Assembly (NCBI GenBank): GCA_902540265.1
Contig: CACBLW010000002.1
Span: forward strand, 1-64,000
Reading direction: 5' to 3'
Source of the DNA: an uncultured Alphaproteobacteria bacterium
GTDB taxonomy: Bacteria; Pseudomonadota; Alphaproteobacteria; HIMB59; GCA-002718135
DNA: 64,000 bases
Shown here: in pieces, positions 10,503 to 20,203 of the stretch
Numbering within the stretch: the first letter of the stretch is position 1
Layout: the number at the start of each line of letters is the position of its first letter
Notes under the pieces: model-generated
Seen by the model: the letters and a program-made list of their open reading frames with translations, nothing else
Told to the model about the DNA's origin: nothing
Database searches by the model: none
Translations under genes and position numbers: made by a program

Positions 10503-11939
10503 ATGGAGTTAAGAAATTTTATTGATGGTAAATTTATTGATTCAATATCAAAAAAAAATATTCCTGTTTTAAATCCAGCAAATCAAAAAATTGTGGGAAA
10601 TATTGATGAAGCTATGGATGAAGAAATAGATTTAGCCTTCCAAGCAGCTAAAAGAGCTTTCGATAAAAGAATTTTAGTTGATATGGACTCAAAAGAAAAA
10701 TCAAATATGATGAGAGCTATTGCTCAAAAATTAAGGGAACGAAAAGATGAAGGTGGTAAACTTTTAAGTCAAGAAAATGGTAAAACAATCAAACAATGCG
10801 TAGATGAATTTAAAGGGGCAGCAGATACATTTGACTTCTACGCTGGACTAACAGATAAAATAGAAAATAAATTAATCCCATCAGGAAATGATACTTTAAA
10901 TTATGTGGTCTTAGAACCTTTTGGAGTAGCACTACAAATTGTTCCATGGAATTATCCTGTTTCTTTGTTTTCTGGAATGGTTGCGCAAAACTGGATTGTT
11001 GGCAATACTATTGTAATCAAACCTCCTGAGTTATGTCCTATTTCTTCAAATTTTTACGGTCAAATATTTGAAGAAGTTGGCGTCCCTAAAGGAATTATTA
11101 ATATTATTCATGGTTACGGTGAAACCACTGGAAGAAAGCTAGTTCAACATTCAGGTTGTGACTATATCGTTTTCACTGGATCTCCAGAAGTTGCATCAGA
11201 AATTTTAAAAGAAACTGCTGATAGAATTATACCTACGCATTTTGAATTAGGTGGTAAGTCTGCAGCTATTATTTATCCTGACGCGGATATTGATAAAGCT
11301 GTTGATAGTACTGTTAAAGGAATTTTTAAACCTAATGCAGGACAAATATGTGTAGCAATGTCGAGGGTAATTGTTCATCCTAAAATAAAAGATGAATATA
11401 TGACAAAGCTTGTAGCTAAAACTCAAAAATTAAAAGTTGGTGCTGGTGACGAAGATGGTACGCAAGTAACACCACTTATTTCAACTGATCAAATGCAAAG
11501 AGTTTCGAATTATGTAAAATCAGGAATACAATCTGGTGCCACCCTAACATTAGGGGGAGATAAAGCTGATAGAGATGATGGTAATTTTTATCAACCAACA
11601 ATTTTTGATAATGTTAAAGTTGAAGCAACAATTGCGCAGGAGGAAATCTTTGGTCCAGTTACATCTATTTTTGATTTTGAAGATGAAGAAGAAGCTATAA
11701 ATATTGCAAATTCAACAAAATATGGATTAGCCTCTGGTGTGTTTACTGCTGATGATCAAAAAGCAAAATGGACAGCAGATAGGATTCAGGCTGGTATCAT
11801 TTGGCATAATGACTGGTTTGTTGATGGTAAAAATTTACCTGGAGGTGGTTATAAAAGATCAGGCTACGGAAGAGATGGTGGAGTAGATGGTGTATATAGC
11901 CATGGACAAACGAAAAGAATCAGTAAAAGACTCTACTAG
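10503..11939 (+). CDS. Aldehyde dehydrogenase family protein (betaine-aldehyde DH-like)
   Basis: PWNYPVSL, ELGGKSAAIIYPDADID, GQICVAMSR, EEIFGPV; track start 10491 is a TTG, ATG at 10503 more likely. Confidence 0.93.
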   Translation: MELRNFIDGKFIDSISKKNIPVLNPANQKIVGNIDEAMDEEIDLAFQAAKRAFDKRILVDMDSKEKSNMMRAIAQKLRERKDEGGKLLSQENGKTIKQCVDEFKGAADTFDFYAGLTDKIENKLIPSGNDTLNYVVLEPFGVALQIVPWNYPVSLFSGMVAQNWIVGNTIVIKPPELCPISSNFYGQIFEEVGVPKGIINIIHGYGETTGRKLVQHSGCDYIVFTGSPEVASEILKETADRIIPTHFELGGKSAAIIYPDADIDKAVDSTVKGIFKPNAGQICVAMSRVIVHPKIKDEYMTKLVAKTQKLKVGAGDEDGTQVTPLISTDQMQRVSNYVKSGIQSGATLTLGGDKADRDDGNFYQPTIFDNVKVEATIAQEEIFGPVTSIFDFEDEEEAINIANSTKYGLASGVFTADDQKAKWTADRIQAGIIWHNDWFVDGKNLPGGGYKRSGYGRDGGVDGVYSHGQTKRISKRLY

Positions 11940-12016
11940 TTGACATTTGCAACTAATTTTAGTTTAAACTTTATTATTATTAATTAATATTATTTATTAA
12001 TTACCAGGGAGGAATT

Positions 12017-13012
12017 ATGAAAATTATTAAAATATTACTTATTACTTTATTTCTTTTTCCAGTTTCTATGCAAGCTTATGCTGCACCAACTGGACAAGAT
12101 CTAGGTGATAAATGGTGCTCAGATGTAAAAATGCATTTTTATGCTGGCGGTCCTGAGGCTGGTGGCTTTGCTGGAATAGTTGCAGCAGGAGCAATGAATG
12201 CAATAAGAGATACGGGCGCAGATGCTGAAATTATTTACTCAGAATGGGATTTTGAAAAAATGGTTCGTCAACTTAGAGAATCAGTTGGACTTGGAGTAGA
12301 TGCTATTGCAATGATGGGACATCCGGGAGATGAAGCTCTAATGCCTTTAGCAAAACAAGCTGCTGAAAAAGGTATTCTAATGACATATCAAAACGTTGAT
12401 CCATCAGGTGTAAGAGCAAAATTTGGTGGTGGATACGTAGGAGCAAATTTAGCAACTCAAGGTAAAGCTCTTGCAAGAGAAGCAATTAGACAATTTGGCT
12501 TCAAAGCTGGAGATCACGCTATAGTGATGGTTCCTATTGGAGATTACGCTAGAGCCCAAAGAGAAGATGGTGCAAGAATCATATTTGAAGAACACGGAAT
12601 GACAGTTACTGTTCTTGATGGACAACCAGCTTATGCTTCAGATCCGAATATGACTATCCCAGTTTTCTCAGCAGCGTTAAATGCAAATCCTGAAACAAAA
12701 GTAATTGTTCACTCTGGAAGTGATGTGATGAATGTTGCAGAAGGTATTGCCAAAGCTGCTGGTTATGGACCAAATGAGTTACTTCAAATTGGATTTGATA
12801 CTAGCCCACAAATTATGTCGGCATTTGAAAAAGGATATGTTCATCTAACATCTGATCAACAACCTTTCCTTCAAGGGTATCTTCCAGTGTTATCACTTTG
12901 TCAAACAGCTGTACTTGGTACTGGTGCAATAAACCAAGATACTGGTGCAGGATTTGTTGATACAAATAACTATCAAGCTGTTAAAGCTCTTGCTGATGCA
13001 GGCTTAAGATAG
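12017..13012 (+). CDS. Sugar ABC transporter substrate-binding protein (CUT2/RbsB-FrcB-like)
   Basis: Signal peptide; SD AGGGAGG upstream; periplasmic sugar-binding fold sequence (VDAIAMMGHPGDEALMPLAKQAAEKGI). Confidence 0.9.
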   Translation: MKIIKILLITLFLFPVSMQAYAAPTGQDLGDKWCSDVKMHFYAGGPEAGGFAGIVAAGAMNAIRDTGADAEIIYSEWDFEKMVRQLRESVGLGVDAIAMMGHPGDEALMPLAKQAAEKGILMTYQNVDPSGVRAKFGGGYVGANLATQGKALAREAIRQFGFKAGDHAIVMVPIGDYARAQREDGARIIFEEHGMTVTVLDGQPAYASDPNMTIPVFSAALNANPETKVIVHSGSDVMNVAEGIAKAAGYGPNELLQIGFDTSPQIMSAFEKGYVHLTSDQQPFLQGYLPVLSLCQTAVLGTGAINQDTGAGFVDTNNYQAVKALADAGLR

Positions 13013-13023
13013 ATAAATATATT

Positions 13024-13047
13024 GCTAACCCATTTTAATGGGTTAGC
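13024..13047 (+). other. Intercistronic hairpin after binding-protein gene
   Basis: GCTAACCCATT TT AATGGGTTAGC perfect inverted repeat between the SBP stop (13012) and the ATPase start (13060). Confidence 0.85.
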
Positions 13048-13059
13048 ATTTCAAAATTT

Positions 13060-13806
13060 ATGGAAAATATCATTGAATTAGATAATGTTACAAAAAGATT
13101 TGGCGGTATTACTGCTCTAAACAAAGCATCATTAAAAGTAACCAGGGGTGAAGTTGTAGGTTTAATTGGTGATAATGGCGCAGGTAAATCAACATTAATT
13201 AAAACACTAGTAGGCGTTTATAGTCCTGACGAAGGTGACATACTTATAAGAGGAAAAAAAGTAAATGCTTGGAATGCACTCAAGGCTAGAGAGTCTGGTA
13301 TAGAAACTGTTTTTCAAGATAGAGCTTTAACTCCACAACAATCGATAGTTAAAAATATTTTTATGGGTAAGGAACTTCGGTATCCATTTGGTTTTATAAA
13401 AGAAAAAGAGCAAATTTTTGAAGCAAATAGATTAATAAGAGAAATAGGTTTTACATCAAAATTAATAAACGCTGAATCTCCAGTTGGAAATTTATCCGGA
13501 GGTGAAAGACAAGGCGTAGCAATTGCAAGAGCAATTTATAATAAAGCAGAATTAATTGTTCTTGATGAGCCAACAAATAACTTATCTCTTAATGAAACAC
13601 AGAAAGTTTTTGATTTTGTCTTAAATGTAAAAAAATCAAATAGATCTGTTCTATTTATTGGTCATAATATTTATCATGTATACGACATATCAGATAGATT
13701 TGTAATTTTAGATAGAGGAGAAGTCGTTCATCAACTCAATAAGAATGACATATCAACTCCTGAAGAACTCATGAAAATAATGAGGAATACTATAGGGGCA
13801 CACTAA
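13060..13806 (+). CDS. Sugar ABC transporter ATP-binding protein, single-domain FrcA-like
   Basis: Walker A GDNGAGKST, signature LSGGERQ, Walker B LIVLDEP; 248 aa (one ABC domain). Confidence 0.94.
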   Translation: MENIIELDNVTKRFGGITALNKASLKVTRGEVVGLIGDNGAGKSTLIKTLVGVYSPDEGDILIRGKKVNAWNALKARESGIETVFQDRALTPQQSIVKNIFMGKELRYPFGFIKEKEQIFEANRLIREIGFTSKLINAESPVGNLSGGERQGVAIARAIYNKAELIVLDEPTNNLSLNETQKVFDFVLNVKKSNRSVLFIGHNIYHVYDISDRFVILDRGEVVHQLNKNDISTPEELMKIMRNTIGAH

Positions 13807-14780
13807 TGAGCAATAATAATTCATATTTAAGTAATTACTTTCACAGAAATGGAAGAGCTTTAGGAAGCATTGGATACTTTGTACTTTTAATGGTAATTTT
13901 TTTAATAGGTGCACCAGAAGCTTGGATAAGACCTAACCTTCATCAATCAGTATTTGTCATGATGCCAACTTTGATATTTTTAACTATACCATTAGTTTTT
14001 TTAGTTGCATCTGGTGAAATAGATCTTTCTTTTGCCTCTACTTATGCTGTAGCAGCTTATGTATTTGCTTTACTTGTTAAAAATGGAGTTGATCCAGCTA
14101 TTTGTTTAGCTCTTGGTATTTTTACTGGAGCAGCTATTGGTGCTCTTGTTGGAACATTAATTGTTGTATTTAGACTTTCCTCTCTTGTTGCGTCACTTGG
14201 AGTATTATTTTTACTAAGAGGTGTAATTCTCTTATTATCTAACAGCAGATCAATTACGATTATGGAAGTAGAGAACCACTGGATCTACCCTCTTTTAGTT
14301 GGAAATTTTTATGGCTTCCCAATGCAAATTTTTTGGGCAGCAATATTTGTGATTTTTTGCTATTATTTTTTTAATAAACATGTTTTTGGTATTCATATTC
14401 AGCATGTAGGAGATAATTCTGTTAGTGCAGAACAAATGGGTATAAATGTAAATGCTGTTAAAATAAAAGCTTTTATGTTTGTTGGTGTTGGTGCAGCAAT
14501 AGGTGGAATTTTTACAACGATGATTACTTATACATTTTTTCCTACTCAAGGATTTGGTTATTTATTGCTTGCTCTAGCTGCTGTTTTTGTTGGCGGCACT
14601 CCTTACTGGGGAGGATTAGGAACTATTATTGGCGCAGTATTTGGCGTTGGTATAATTGCCTATATGGAAATAGGAATTATTGCCATTGGTTGGAGTGGTG
14701 AGTGGAGACAATTCTTTAACGGATTAATCATATTGCTAGCATTACTAGGACATCGGTTGCACGGAGAAAGAGTTAGATAG
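13806..14780 (+). CDS. Sugar ABC transporter permease (CUT2, FrcC/RbsC-like)
   Basis: Polytopic; VASGEIDLSFAS, GVLFLLRGVILLLSN, GGIFTT... typical of RbsC-family. Confidence 0.92.
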   Translation: MSNNNSYLSNYFHRNGRALGSIGYFVLLMVIFLIGAPEAWIRPNLHQSVFVMMPTLIFLTIPLVFLVASGEIDLSFASTYAVAAYVFALLVKNGVDPAICLALGIFTGAAIGALVGTLIVVFRLSSLVASLGVLFLLRGVILLLSNSRSITIMEVENHWIYPLLVGNFYGFPMQIFWAAIFVIFCYYFFNKHVFGIHIQHVGDNSVSAEQMGINVNAVKIKAFMFVGVGAAIGGIFTTMITYTFFPTQGFGYLLLALAAVFVGGTPYWGGLGTIIGAVFGVGIIAYMEIGIIAIGWSGEWRQFFNGLIILLALLGHRLHGERVR

Positions 14781-14786
14781 TATTAG

Positions 14787-15569
14787 ATGACTAATGTTAT
14801 AATTTGGAATGAAAATATTCATGAAGTAGAAAATGAAGAAGTTAAAAAAATTTATCCTAAGGGAATACATGGATGCATAAAAGATTTTTTATCAACTGAT
14901 AATAGTTTAAAAATTAAAACGGCTACGCTCAAAGAAGATCAAAATGGATTAAGTGAGGAATTATTAAAAAATTCTGATGTTGTTATTTGGTGGGGTCACA
15001 AAGCACATGACGAAGTATTAGATAAAACAGTTGATTTAGTACAACGACGAGTTCTTGAAGGAATGGGCTTGATAGTATTACATTCCGGACATCATTCTAA
15101 GATATTTAAAAGATTAATGGGTACTAATTGTAATTTAACCTGGAGAGAATACGGTGAAAAAGAAAGATTGTGGATATGCAATCCTGGCCATCCTATCTGT
15201 GAGGGTTTAGAGCCACATTTTGAACTTGAAATGGAAGAAATGTATGGTGAGCCTTTTCAGGTTCCATCTCCAGATGAAACACTTTTTACTAGTTGGTTTG
15301 AAGGAGGAGAAACTTTTAGATCAGGATTATTATACAGAAGAGGAAATGGTCAAATATTTTATTTTCGACCAGGTCATGAAGCATATCCAACTTATCATAA
15401 TATTAATGTGCAAATTGTAATTAGAAATGCAATACATTTTGTAAAACAGAAAAATAAAGTTTTGTGGGAAGATATACATTCTCCTACTCCGAAAAGTAAT
15501 AGACCAAAACCTCTTGAAAAGATTAGTAAGAAAGGTTTTAGTGTAGGACATCCAACAGAAGAAAAATAA
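14787..15569 (+). CDS. ThuA domain-containing protein
   Basis: MTNVIIWNENIHE..., DVVIWWGHKAHDEV, GMGLIVLHSGHHSKIFKRLMGT, GNGQIFYFRPGHEAYPTYHN. Confidence 0.9.
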   Translation: MTNVIIWNENIHEVENEEVKKIYPKGIHGCIKDFLSTDNSLKIKTATLKEDQNGLSEELLKNSDVVIWWGHKAHDEVLDKTVDLVQRRVLEGMGLIVLHSGHHSKIFKRLMGTNCNLTWREYGEKERLWICNPGHPICEGLEPHFELEMEEMYGEPFQVPSPDETLFTSWFEGGETFRSGLLYRRGNGQIFYFRPGHEAYPTYHNINVQIVIRNAIHFVKQKNKVLWEDIHSPTPKSNRPKPLEKISKKGFSVGHPTEEK

Positions 15570-15570
15570 A

Positions 15571-16626
15571 ATGAAAATTGGTATTGTTGGAACAGGAAAT
15601 ATCTCTTCAAGGCATCTTGATGAATTTAACAATATGCCAAATGTCAATGTTGAAGCTGTTTGTGATACAAATCAAAAAAATTTAGAAATATTTTTATCAA
15701 ATAACAAAAATTCAGATATCAGAGGTTATTTGAGTTTAGAAGAAATGCTTGAAAAAGAAAAAACTTTTGATGGTATTAGCAACACAACGCCTGATAAGTT
15801 TCATAAAGAGACTACACTGCAAATTTTAAAAAGTGGTTATAATGTTTTTTGTGAAAAACCACTTGCGGAAAATTATAGTGATGCAAAAGATATGGTAAAT
15901 GCAGCAGTTCAATCTAAAAAAATTAATATGGTTAATTTTACATATAGAGAATCAAGTGCGTATCAAAGATTAGTTGAAATATTAAAATCTGGAGCAATAG
16001 GAAATCCTAGACATGTTAGTGCTTGTTATTATCAGTCTTGGCTTACAAGTAATAAATGGGGTGATTGGAGAGAAGAAGACAAATGGCTGTGGAGACTATC
16101 AACGAAACATGGAAGTAACGGTGCTTTAGGAGATACCGGTGTTCATATTTTTGATTTTGCTGTTAATGCTGTAGGTGACATAAAAGAGATATGTACTGAT
16201 TTGAAAACTTACTTCGATAAAGGAAATAAAATAAAAGAATATACATTAGATGCTAATGATGGTTTCAATTCATTAGTTAGATTTGAAAATGGAGCTATCG
16301 GGACAATAACTAATACAAGATTTGCAACAGGACATGCAAACTCCATAATTCTAGAAGTATTTTGTACAAAAGGTGCTTTAAAAGTTGAACTAGATGAGGA
16401 AAGAACTAAATGGTCTACATTGCATATTTGTATTGATGAAAATATCAATAAAATGGCTTGGGATACAATTGAATGTCCAAAAACTCCAAGTAATTATCAA
16501 AACTTTATAGAGTCAATAAAAACAAACTTGAATATGCAGCCCGATTTTAATCAAGGTGCAAAAATTCAAAATATTATTGATAAATGTATAGAAAGTAATC
16601 TAATTGGTAGTTGGGTTGACGTTTAG
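15571..16626 (+). CDS. Gfo/Idh/MocA family oxidoreductase (ThuB-like position)
   Basis: KIGIVGTGNISSRHLDEF, VFCEKPLAENYSDAKDMV. Confidence 0.92.
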   Translation: MKIGIVGTGNISSRHLDEFNNMPNVNVEAVCDTNQKNLEIFLSNNKNSDIRGYLSLEEMLEKEKTFDGISNTTPDKFHKETTLQILKSGYNVFCEKPLAENYSDAKDMVNAAVQSKKINMVNFTYRESSAYQRLVEILKSGAIGNPRHVSACYYQSWLTSNKWGDWREEDKWLWRLSTKHGSNGALGDTGVHIFDFAVNAVGDIKEICTDLKTYFDKGNKIKEYTLDANDGFNSLVRFENGAIGTITNTRFATGHANSIILEVFCTKGALKVELDEERTKWSTLHICIDENINKMAWDTIECPKTPSNYQNFIESIKTNLNMQPDFNQGAKIQNIIDKCIESNLIGSWVDV

Positions 16627-16690
16627 TGAGACAAAATAGTTAATATTTGTCTTTTAAATCTCATAATAGTTTTATAAATAAAATCAGATT

Positions 16691-17686
16691 ATGTCAGATA
16701 AATTAGATAATGTTGATGACAAATGGTTTAGAGCCGAAATAAGTAAAAAAGATCTTAAAGAGTTATCAAAAAAAAGTGATTTAAAAGGATTACAGCATGT
16801 AACTATATATTTTATTCTTTTATTTATTTTTGGATATATGTCCGTAGCTACATGGGGAACTTGGTGGACAGTTTTATGGTTATGGCTTTACGGTGTTCTC
16901 TTTTATTCAAGTAACCCAATCTGGCATGAATGTGGACATAGAACTGCATTTAAATCAAAATTTTTAAATGAATTTTTTTATCAAATTGGTTCTTTTATGA
17001 CTGACTTTGAACCAACAAGATGGACTTGGAGTCATTTTAGACACCATAGCAATACCTCTTCTGTTGCTGACCCTCATGATTTTGAAGCAGCATTGTTCCA
17101 TGAATATCCAAGTCTAAAAAGTTTCCTATTTAGTTTTGCTCCATTTTATGAACTTATTAAGTTCAAGGACTCCTTTAAATTTGAAACTATAAAGCACGCG
17201 TTAGGAATGACGACACCTGTTATGAAGGAATGTATTCCTCAAGATGAGATTTGGAAATGTCGTCTTATTTCAAGAATACATGTTTCTTTATGGATCGCCT
17301 CTTTTGCTCTATCATTTTATTTAATGAACCCTCTTCCTGCATTGTTAATTTTTTTTCCTAGGTACTGGGGAAATATAATAAATATATTTAACATGACTCA
17401 GCATATTGGACTACCAGAAAATATCAAGGACCACAGGTACACTACAAGATCTGTTCGTTTTAATCCTATATTTAGTTTTCTATATTGGCATATGGAATAT
17501 CACGTAGAACATCATATGTTTCCTTCTGTTCCCTCTTATAATTTACCTAAGTTAAGTAATTTAATTAAAAATCAATTACCTAAGGCTAACACTAGTCTAT
17601 ACGATGCATATAAGGAAATTATACCAGCAATTATTAGACAACATAAGGATAATTCCTATTATATATCTAAAATTGTACCATCTTAA
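16691..17686 (+). CDS. Fatty acid desaturase superfamily protein (paralog 2)
   Basis: HECGHRT, HFRHHS, HVEHH; clearly paralogous to 9435..10457 along its length. Confidence 0.88.
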   Translation: MSDKLDNVDDKWFRAEISKKDLKELSKKSDLKGLQHVTIYFILLFIFGYMSVATWGTWWTVLWLWLYGVLFYSSNPIWHECGHRTAFKSKFLNEFFYQIGSFMTDFEPTRWTWSHFRHHSNTSSVADPHDFEAALFHEYPSLKSFLFSFAPFYELIKFKDSFKFETIKHALGMTTPVMKECIPQDEIWKCRLISRIHVSLWIASFALSFYLMNPLPALLIFFPRYWGNIINIFNMTQHIGLPENIKDHRYTTRSVRFNPIFSFLYWHMEYHVEHHMFPSVPSYNLPKLSNLIKNQLPKANTSLYDAYKEIIPAIIRQHKDNSYYISKIVPS

Positions 17687-17747
17687 ATACATAATTAAGA
17701 TATATTTGCAGACAATTATTCATCAAAAATCAACAAATTTAAAACTG

Positions 17748-17801
17748 TTACAAATTGACAGTAAATATCAACATTAGTAAGTCATTATAAATTGACAATA
17801 A
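17748..17801 (+). promoter_or_regulatory. Direct repeat with two -35-like TTGACA boxes upstream of the agl-like operon
   Basis: TTACAAATTGACAGTAA (17748-17764) and TTATAAATTGACAATAA (17785-17801), 37 bp apart. Confidence 0.45.
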
Positions 17802-17842
17802 GTAATGATCGGATATTTGTTTTTTATAAATTAGGAGGATTA

Positions 17843-19153
17843 ATGAAATACTCAATTAAAAGTCTAATAGTATTTGTTTCTTCATTATTTTTAAGTTTCT
17901 CTGCGTTTGCAGGAGGTCATGCTTATACTGGTCCAGATTTAACTGGACAAAAGGTAGTTATGTTTGGTCCTTGGTTGTCACCAGAGCAAGAAACAATGAG
18001 AGAAGTAGGTGCTATATTTGAAAAAGCTACTGGAGCTACATTTGAATATGGTGGTTCAGATAGTTTTGAACAACAAGTAATGATCGATTTAAAAGCTGGA
18101 AGTGCTGCTGATCTAGTTGTATTTCCACAACCTGGTCTAGCTGCAAACGCAGCAGCCATGGGAGGATTAGTTCCTCTTGGAGATGATATCAAGCAAATGG
18201 TTTTAGATAACTATGCTGCTGGTCAATCATGGGTTGATCTTTCAACTTATGCCGATGAAAACGGTAATGATCAGTTTAATGCAATTTTCTTTAGAACAAA
18301 CGTAAAAAGTTTGGTTTGGTATTCACCAGATAACTTTGAAGATAATGGTTATGAAGTTCCAGGAACAATGGAAGAGTTAATTGCACTAACAAGACAAATG
18401 GCATCAGATGGAAATACTCCATGGTGTATTGGTCTAGGTTCAGGTGCAGCAACTGGTTGGCCTGCAACTGACTGGATGGAAGATATCATGTTAAGAACAC
18501 ATACGCCTGATGTCTATGACATGTGGGTATCCAATGAAATGCCTTTTAATGATCCAAGGGTTATTGAAGCAATGAATTTCTTTGGAACTTTTGCGTTGAA
18601 TGACAAGTTTGTAAATGGTGGATCTAAAGCAGTAGCAACTACTGATTTTAGAGATGCTCCAAATGGACTTTTCACTTCACCTGCAGAATGTATGATGCAC
18701 AGACAAGCTAGTTTTATACCTGCATTCTTCCCTGAAGGTGTAGAAGCTGGTGTTGACTATGATTTCTTTTATTTCCCTGCATATGCAACTAAAGATTTAG
18801 GAACTCCTGTACTTGGAGCTGGTACATTAGTAGCGGCTACTAATGATAACCAAGCAACAATAGAGTTCATTAAATTCTTAATGCATCCTGAAGCTCATGA
18901 ATATTGGATGGCTAAAGGTGGTTTCCTGACTCCTCACAAAGGTGTTGATGGAAGTAAATATGCTAGTGAAACTTTTAGAAAACTAGGTGAAATTTTAACA
19001 GGCGCAACAACGTTTAGATTTGATGCGTCAGACTTAATGCCTGGTGCTATTGGTGCTGGAACTTTCTGGACTGGTATGGTTGACTATACTAACGGAAAAT
19101 CTGCCCAAGATGTAGCAGATGCGATCCAAGATAGTTGGGACGCAATTAAGTAA
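17843..19153 (+). CDS. ABC transporter substrate-binding protein, alpha-glucoside AglE-like (CUT1)
   Basis: Signal peptide MKYSIKSLIVFVSSLFLSFSAFAGG; SD TAGGAGG before ATG 17843; track start 17792 is a TTG inside the repeat region. Confidence 0.88.
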   Translation: MKYSIKSLIVFVSSLFLSFSAFAGGHAYTGPDLTGQKVVMFGPWLSPEQETMREVGAIFEKATGATFEYGGSDSFEQQVMIDLKAGSAADLVVFPQPGLAANAAAMGGLVPLGDDIKQMVLDNYAAGQSWVDLSTYADENGNDQFNAIFFRTNVKSLVWYSPDNFEDNGYEVPGTMEELIALTRQMASDGNTPWCIGLGSGAATGWPATDWMEDIMLRTHTPDVYDMWVSNEMPFNDPRVIEAMNFFGTFALNDKFVNGGSKAVATTDFRDAPNGLFTSPAECMMHRQASFIPAFFPEGVEAGVDYDFFYFPAYATKDLGTPVLGAGTLVAATNDNQATIEFIKFLMHPEAHEYWMAKGGFLTPHKGVDGSKYASETFRKLGEILTGATTFRFDASDLMPGAIGAGTFWTGMVDYTNGKSAQDVADAIQDSWDAIK

Positions 19154-19166
19154 CTTTTCTATTATG

Positions 19167-19203
19167 AACAGGCGAACAATTAACTTGTTCGCCTGTTTTT
19201 TTT
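19167..19203 (+). terminator. Hairpin plus T-tract after binding-protein gene
   Basis: AACAGGCGAACAA TTAAC TTGTTCGCCTGTT TTTTTT, 13-bp perfect stem. Confidence 0.9.
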
Positions 19204-19219
19204 ATATATTTAATCACTA

Positions 19220-20203
19220 ATGACCATCCTGAATTTAGTATTTATTGTTTTTTTAGGAATATTATTTTTCATAGCCTACTTTCATATCTCAAATTATATT
19301 TTAGATACTTATGGTAACAAAACACTGAAAAGATATAATTTTGAAAATTCTATAAGGGTCATAGTTTTTATAACACCCGCATTTATTGTTTTATTTATTT
19401 TTATTTTATATCCAGTGTTTGAAACTGTCAGGCTTAGCTTTTATGATAAATTTGGAAGAGAATTTGTCGGACTATACAATTACAAATGGGCAATTAATGA
19501 TCCTGAATTTAGAAGAAGTATATTAAATAATTTAGTATGGTTACTTGTAGTCCCAACATTAAGCACTTTTTTTGGATTAGTAATTGCTAACTTAGCTGAT
19601 AGAATTTGGTGGGGTTCAATTGCAAAATCTATAATATTTATGCCTATGGCAATATCATTTGTAGGAGCTGGTGTAATTTGGAAATTTATTTATGAATATA
19701 GAGGACCTGAGAATACACAAATTGGATTACTTAATGCAATAATTGTTTCTCTTGGTTATGAGCCACAAGCATGGTTAACAATACCTATGTGGAATAATTT
19801 CTTTTTAATGGCTATTATGATTTGGATACAAACTGGATTAGCTTTAGTTATTTTTAGTGCTGCATTAAGAAGCATACCTAAGGAAATGCTTGAAGCTGCA
19901 AGAATTGACGGAGCTAGTGAGTTAAAAATATTTTTTTCAATTATAATTCCTTATTTAGAACAAACGATACTTGTGATTTGGACCTTAATTACAATAATTG
20001 TTTTAAGAATATTTGATATTATTTTTGCTATGACTAATGGTGAATGGCAAACCGGAGTCTTAGCAAACTTAATGTACGACTGGATGTTTAGAGGTGGTGG
20101 TGACTCGGGAAGAGGAAGTGTTTTAGCAATTGTTATTATGATTGGTGTAATACCAATCTTAGCATGGAATTTGTACAAACATAGACAGGAGCAAAAAATA
20201 TAA
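19220..20203 (+). CDS. Sugar ABC transporter permease (AglF-like)
   Basis: MalF-type permease; EAA loop EMLEAARIDGASELKIFFSIIIP. Confidence 0.92.
   Translation: MTILNLVFIVFLGILFFIAYFHISNYILDTYGNKTLKRYNFENSIRVIVFITPAFIVLFIFILYPVFETVRLSFYDKFGREFVGLYNYKWAINDPEFRRSILNNLVWLLVVPTLSTFFGLVIANLADRIWWGSIAKSIIFMPMAISFVGAGVIWKFIYEYRGPENTQIGLLNAIIVSLGYEPQAWLTIPMWNNFFLMAIMIWIQTGLALVIFSAALRSIPKEMLEAARIDGASELKIFFSIIIPYLEQTILVIWTLITIIVLRIFDIIFAMTNGEWQTGVLANLMYDWMFRGGGDSGRGSVLAIVIMIGVIPILAWNLYKHRQEQKI

Noticed and set aside
11940-11972. TTGACA immediately after the ALDH stop as a promoter for the CUT2 operon
   Set aside because: Good -35 match but no convincing -10 at 16-18 bp; not reported as a feature without TSS data.
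15330-15647. Antisense ORFs (105 and 71 aa) over the ThuA/Gfo junction
   Set aside because: Shadow frames of two confident coding genes; no recognisable domain, composition biased to F/I/C.
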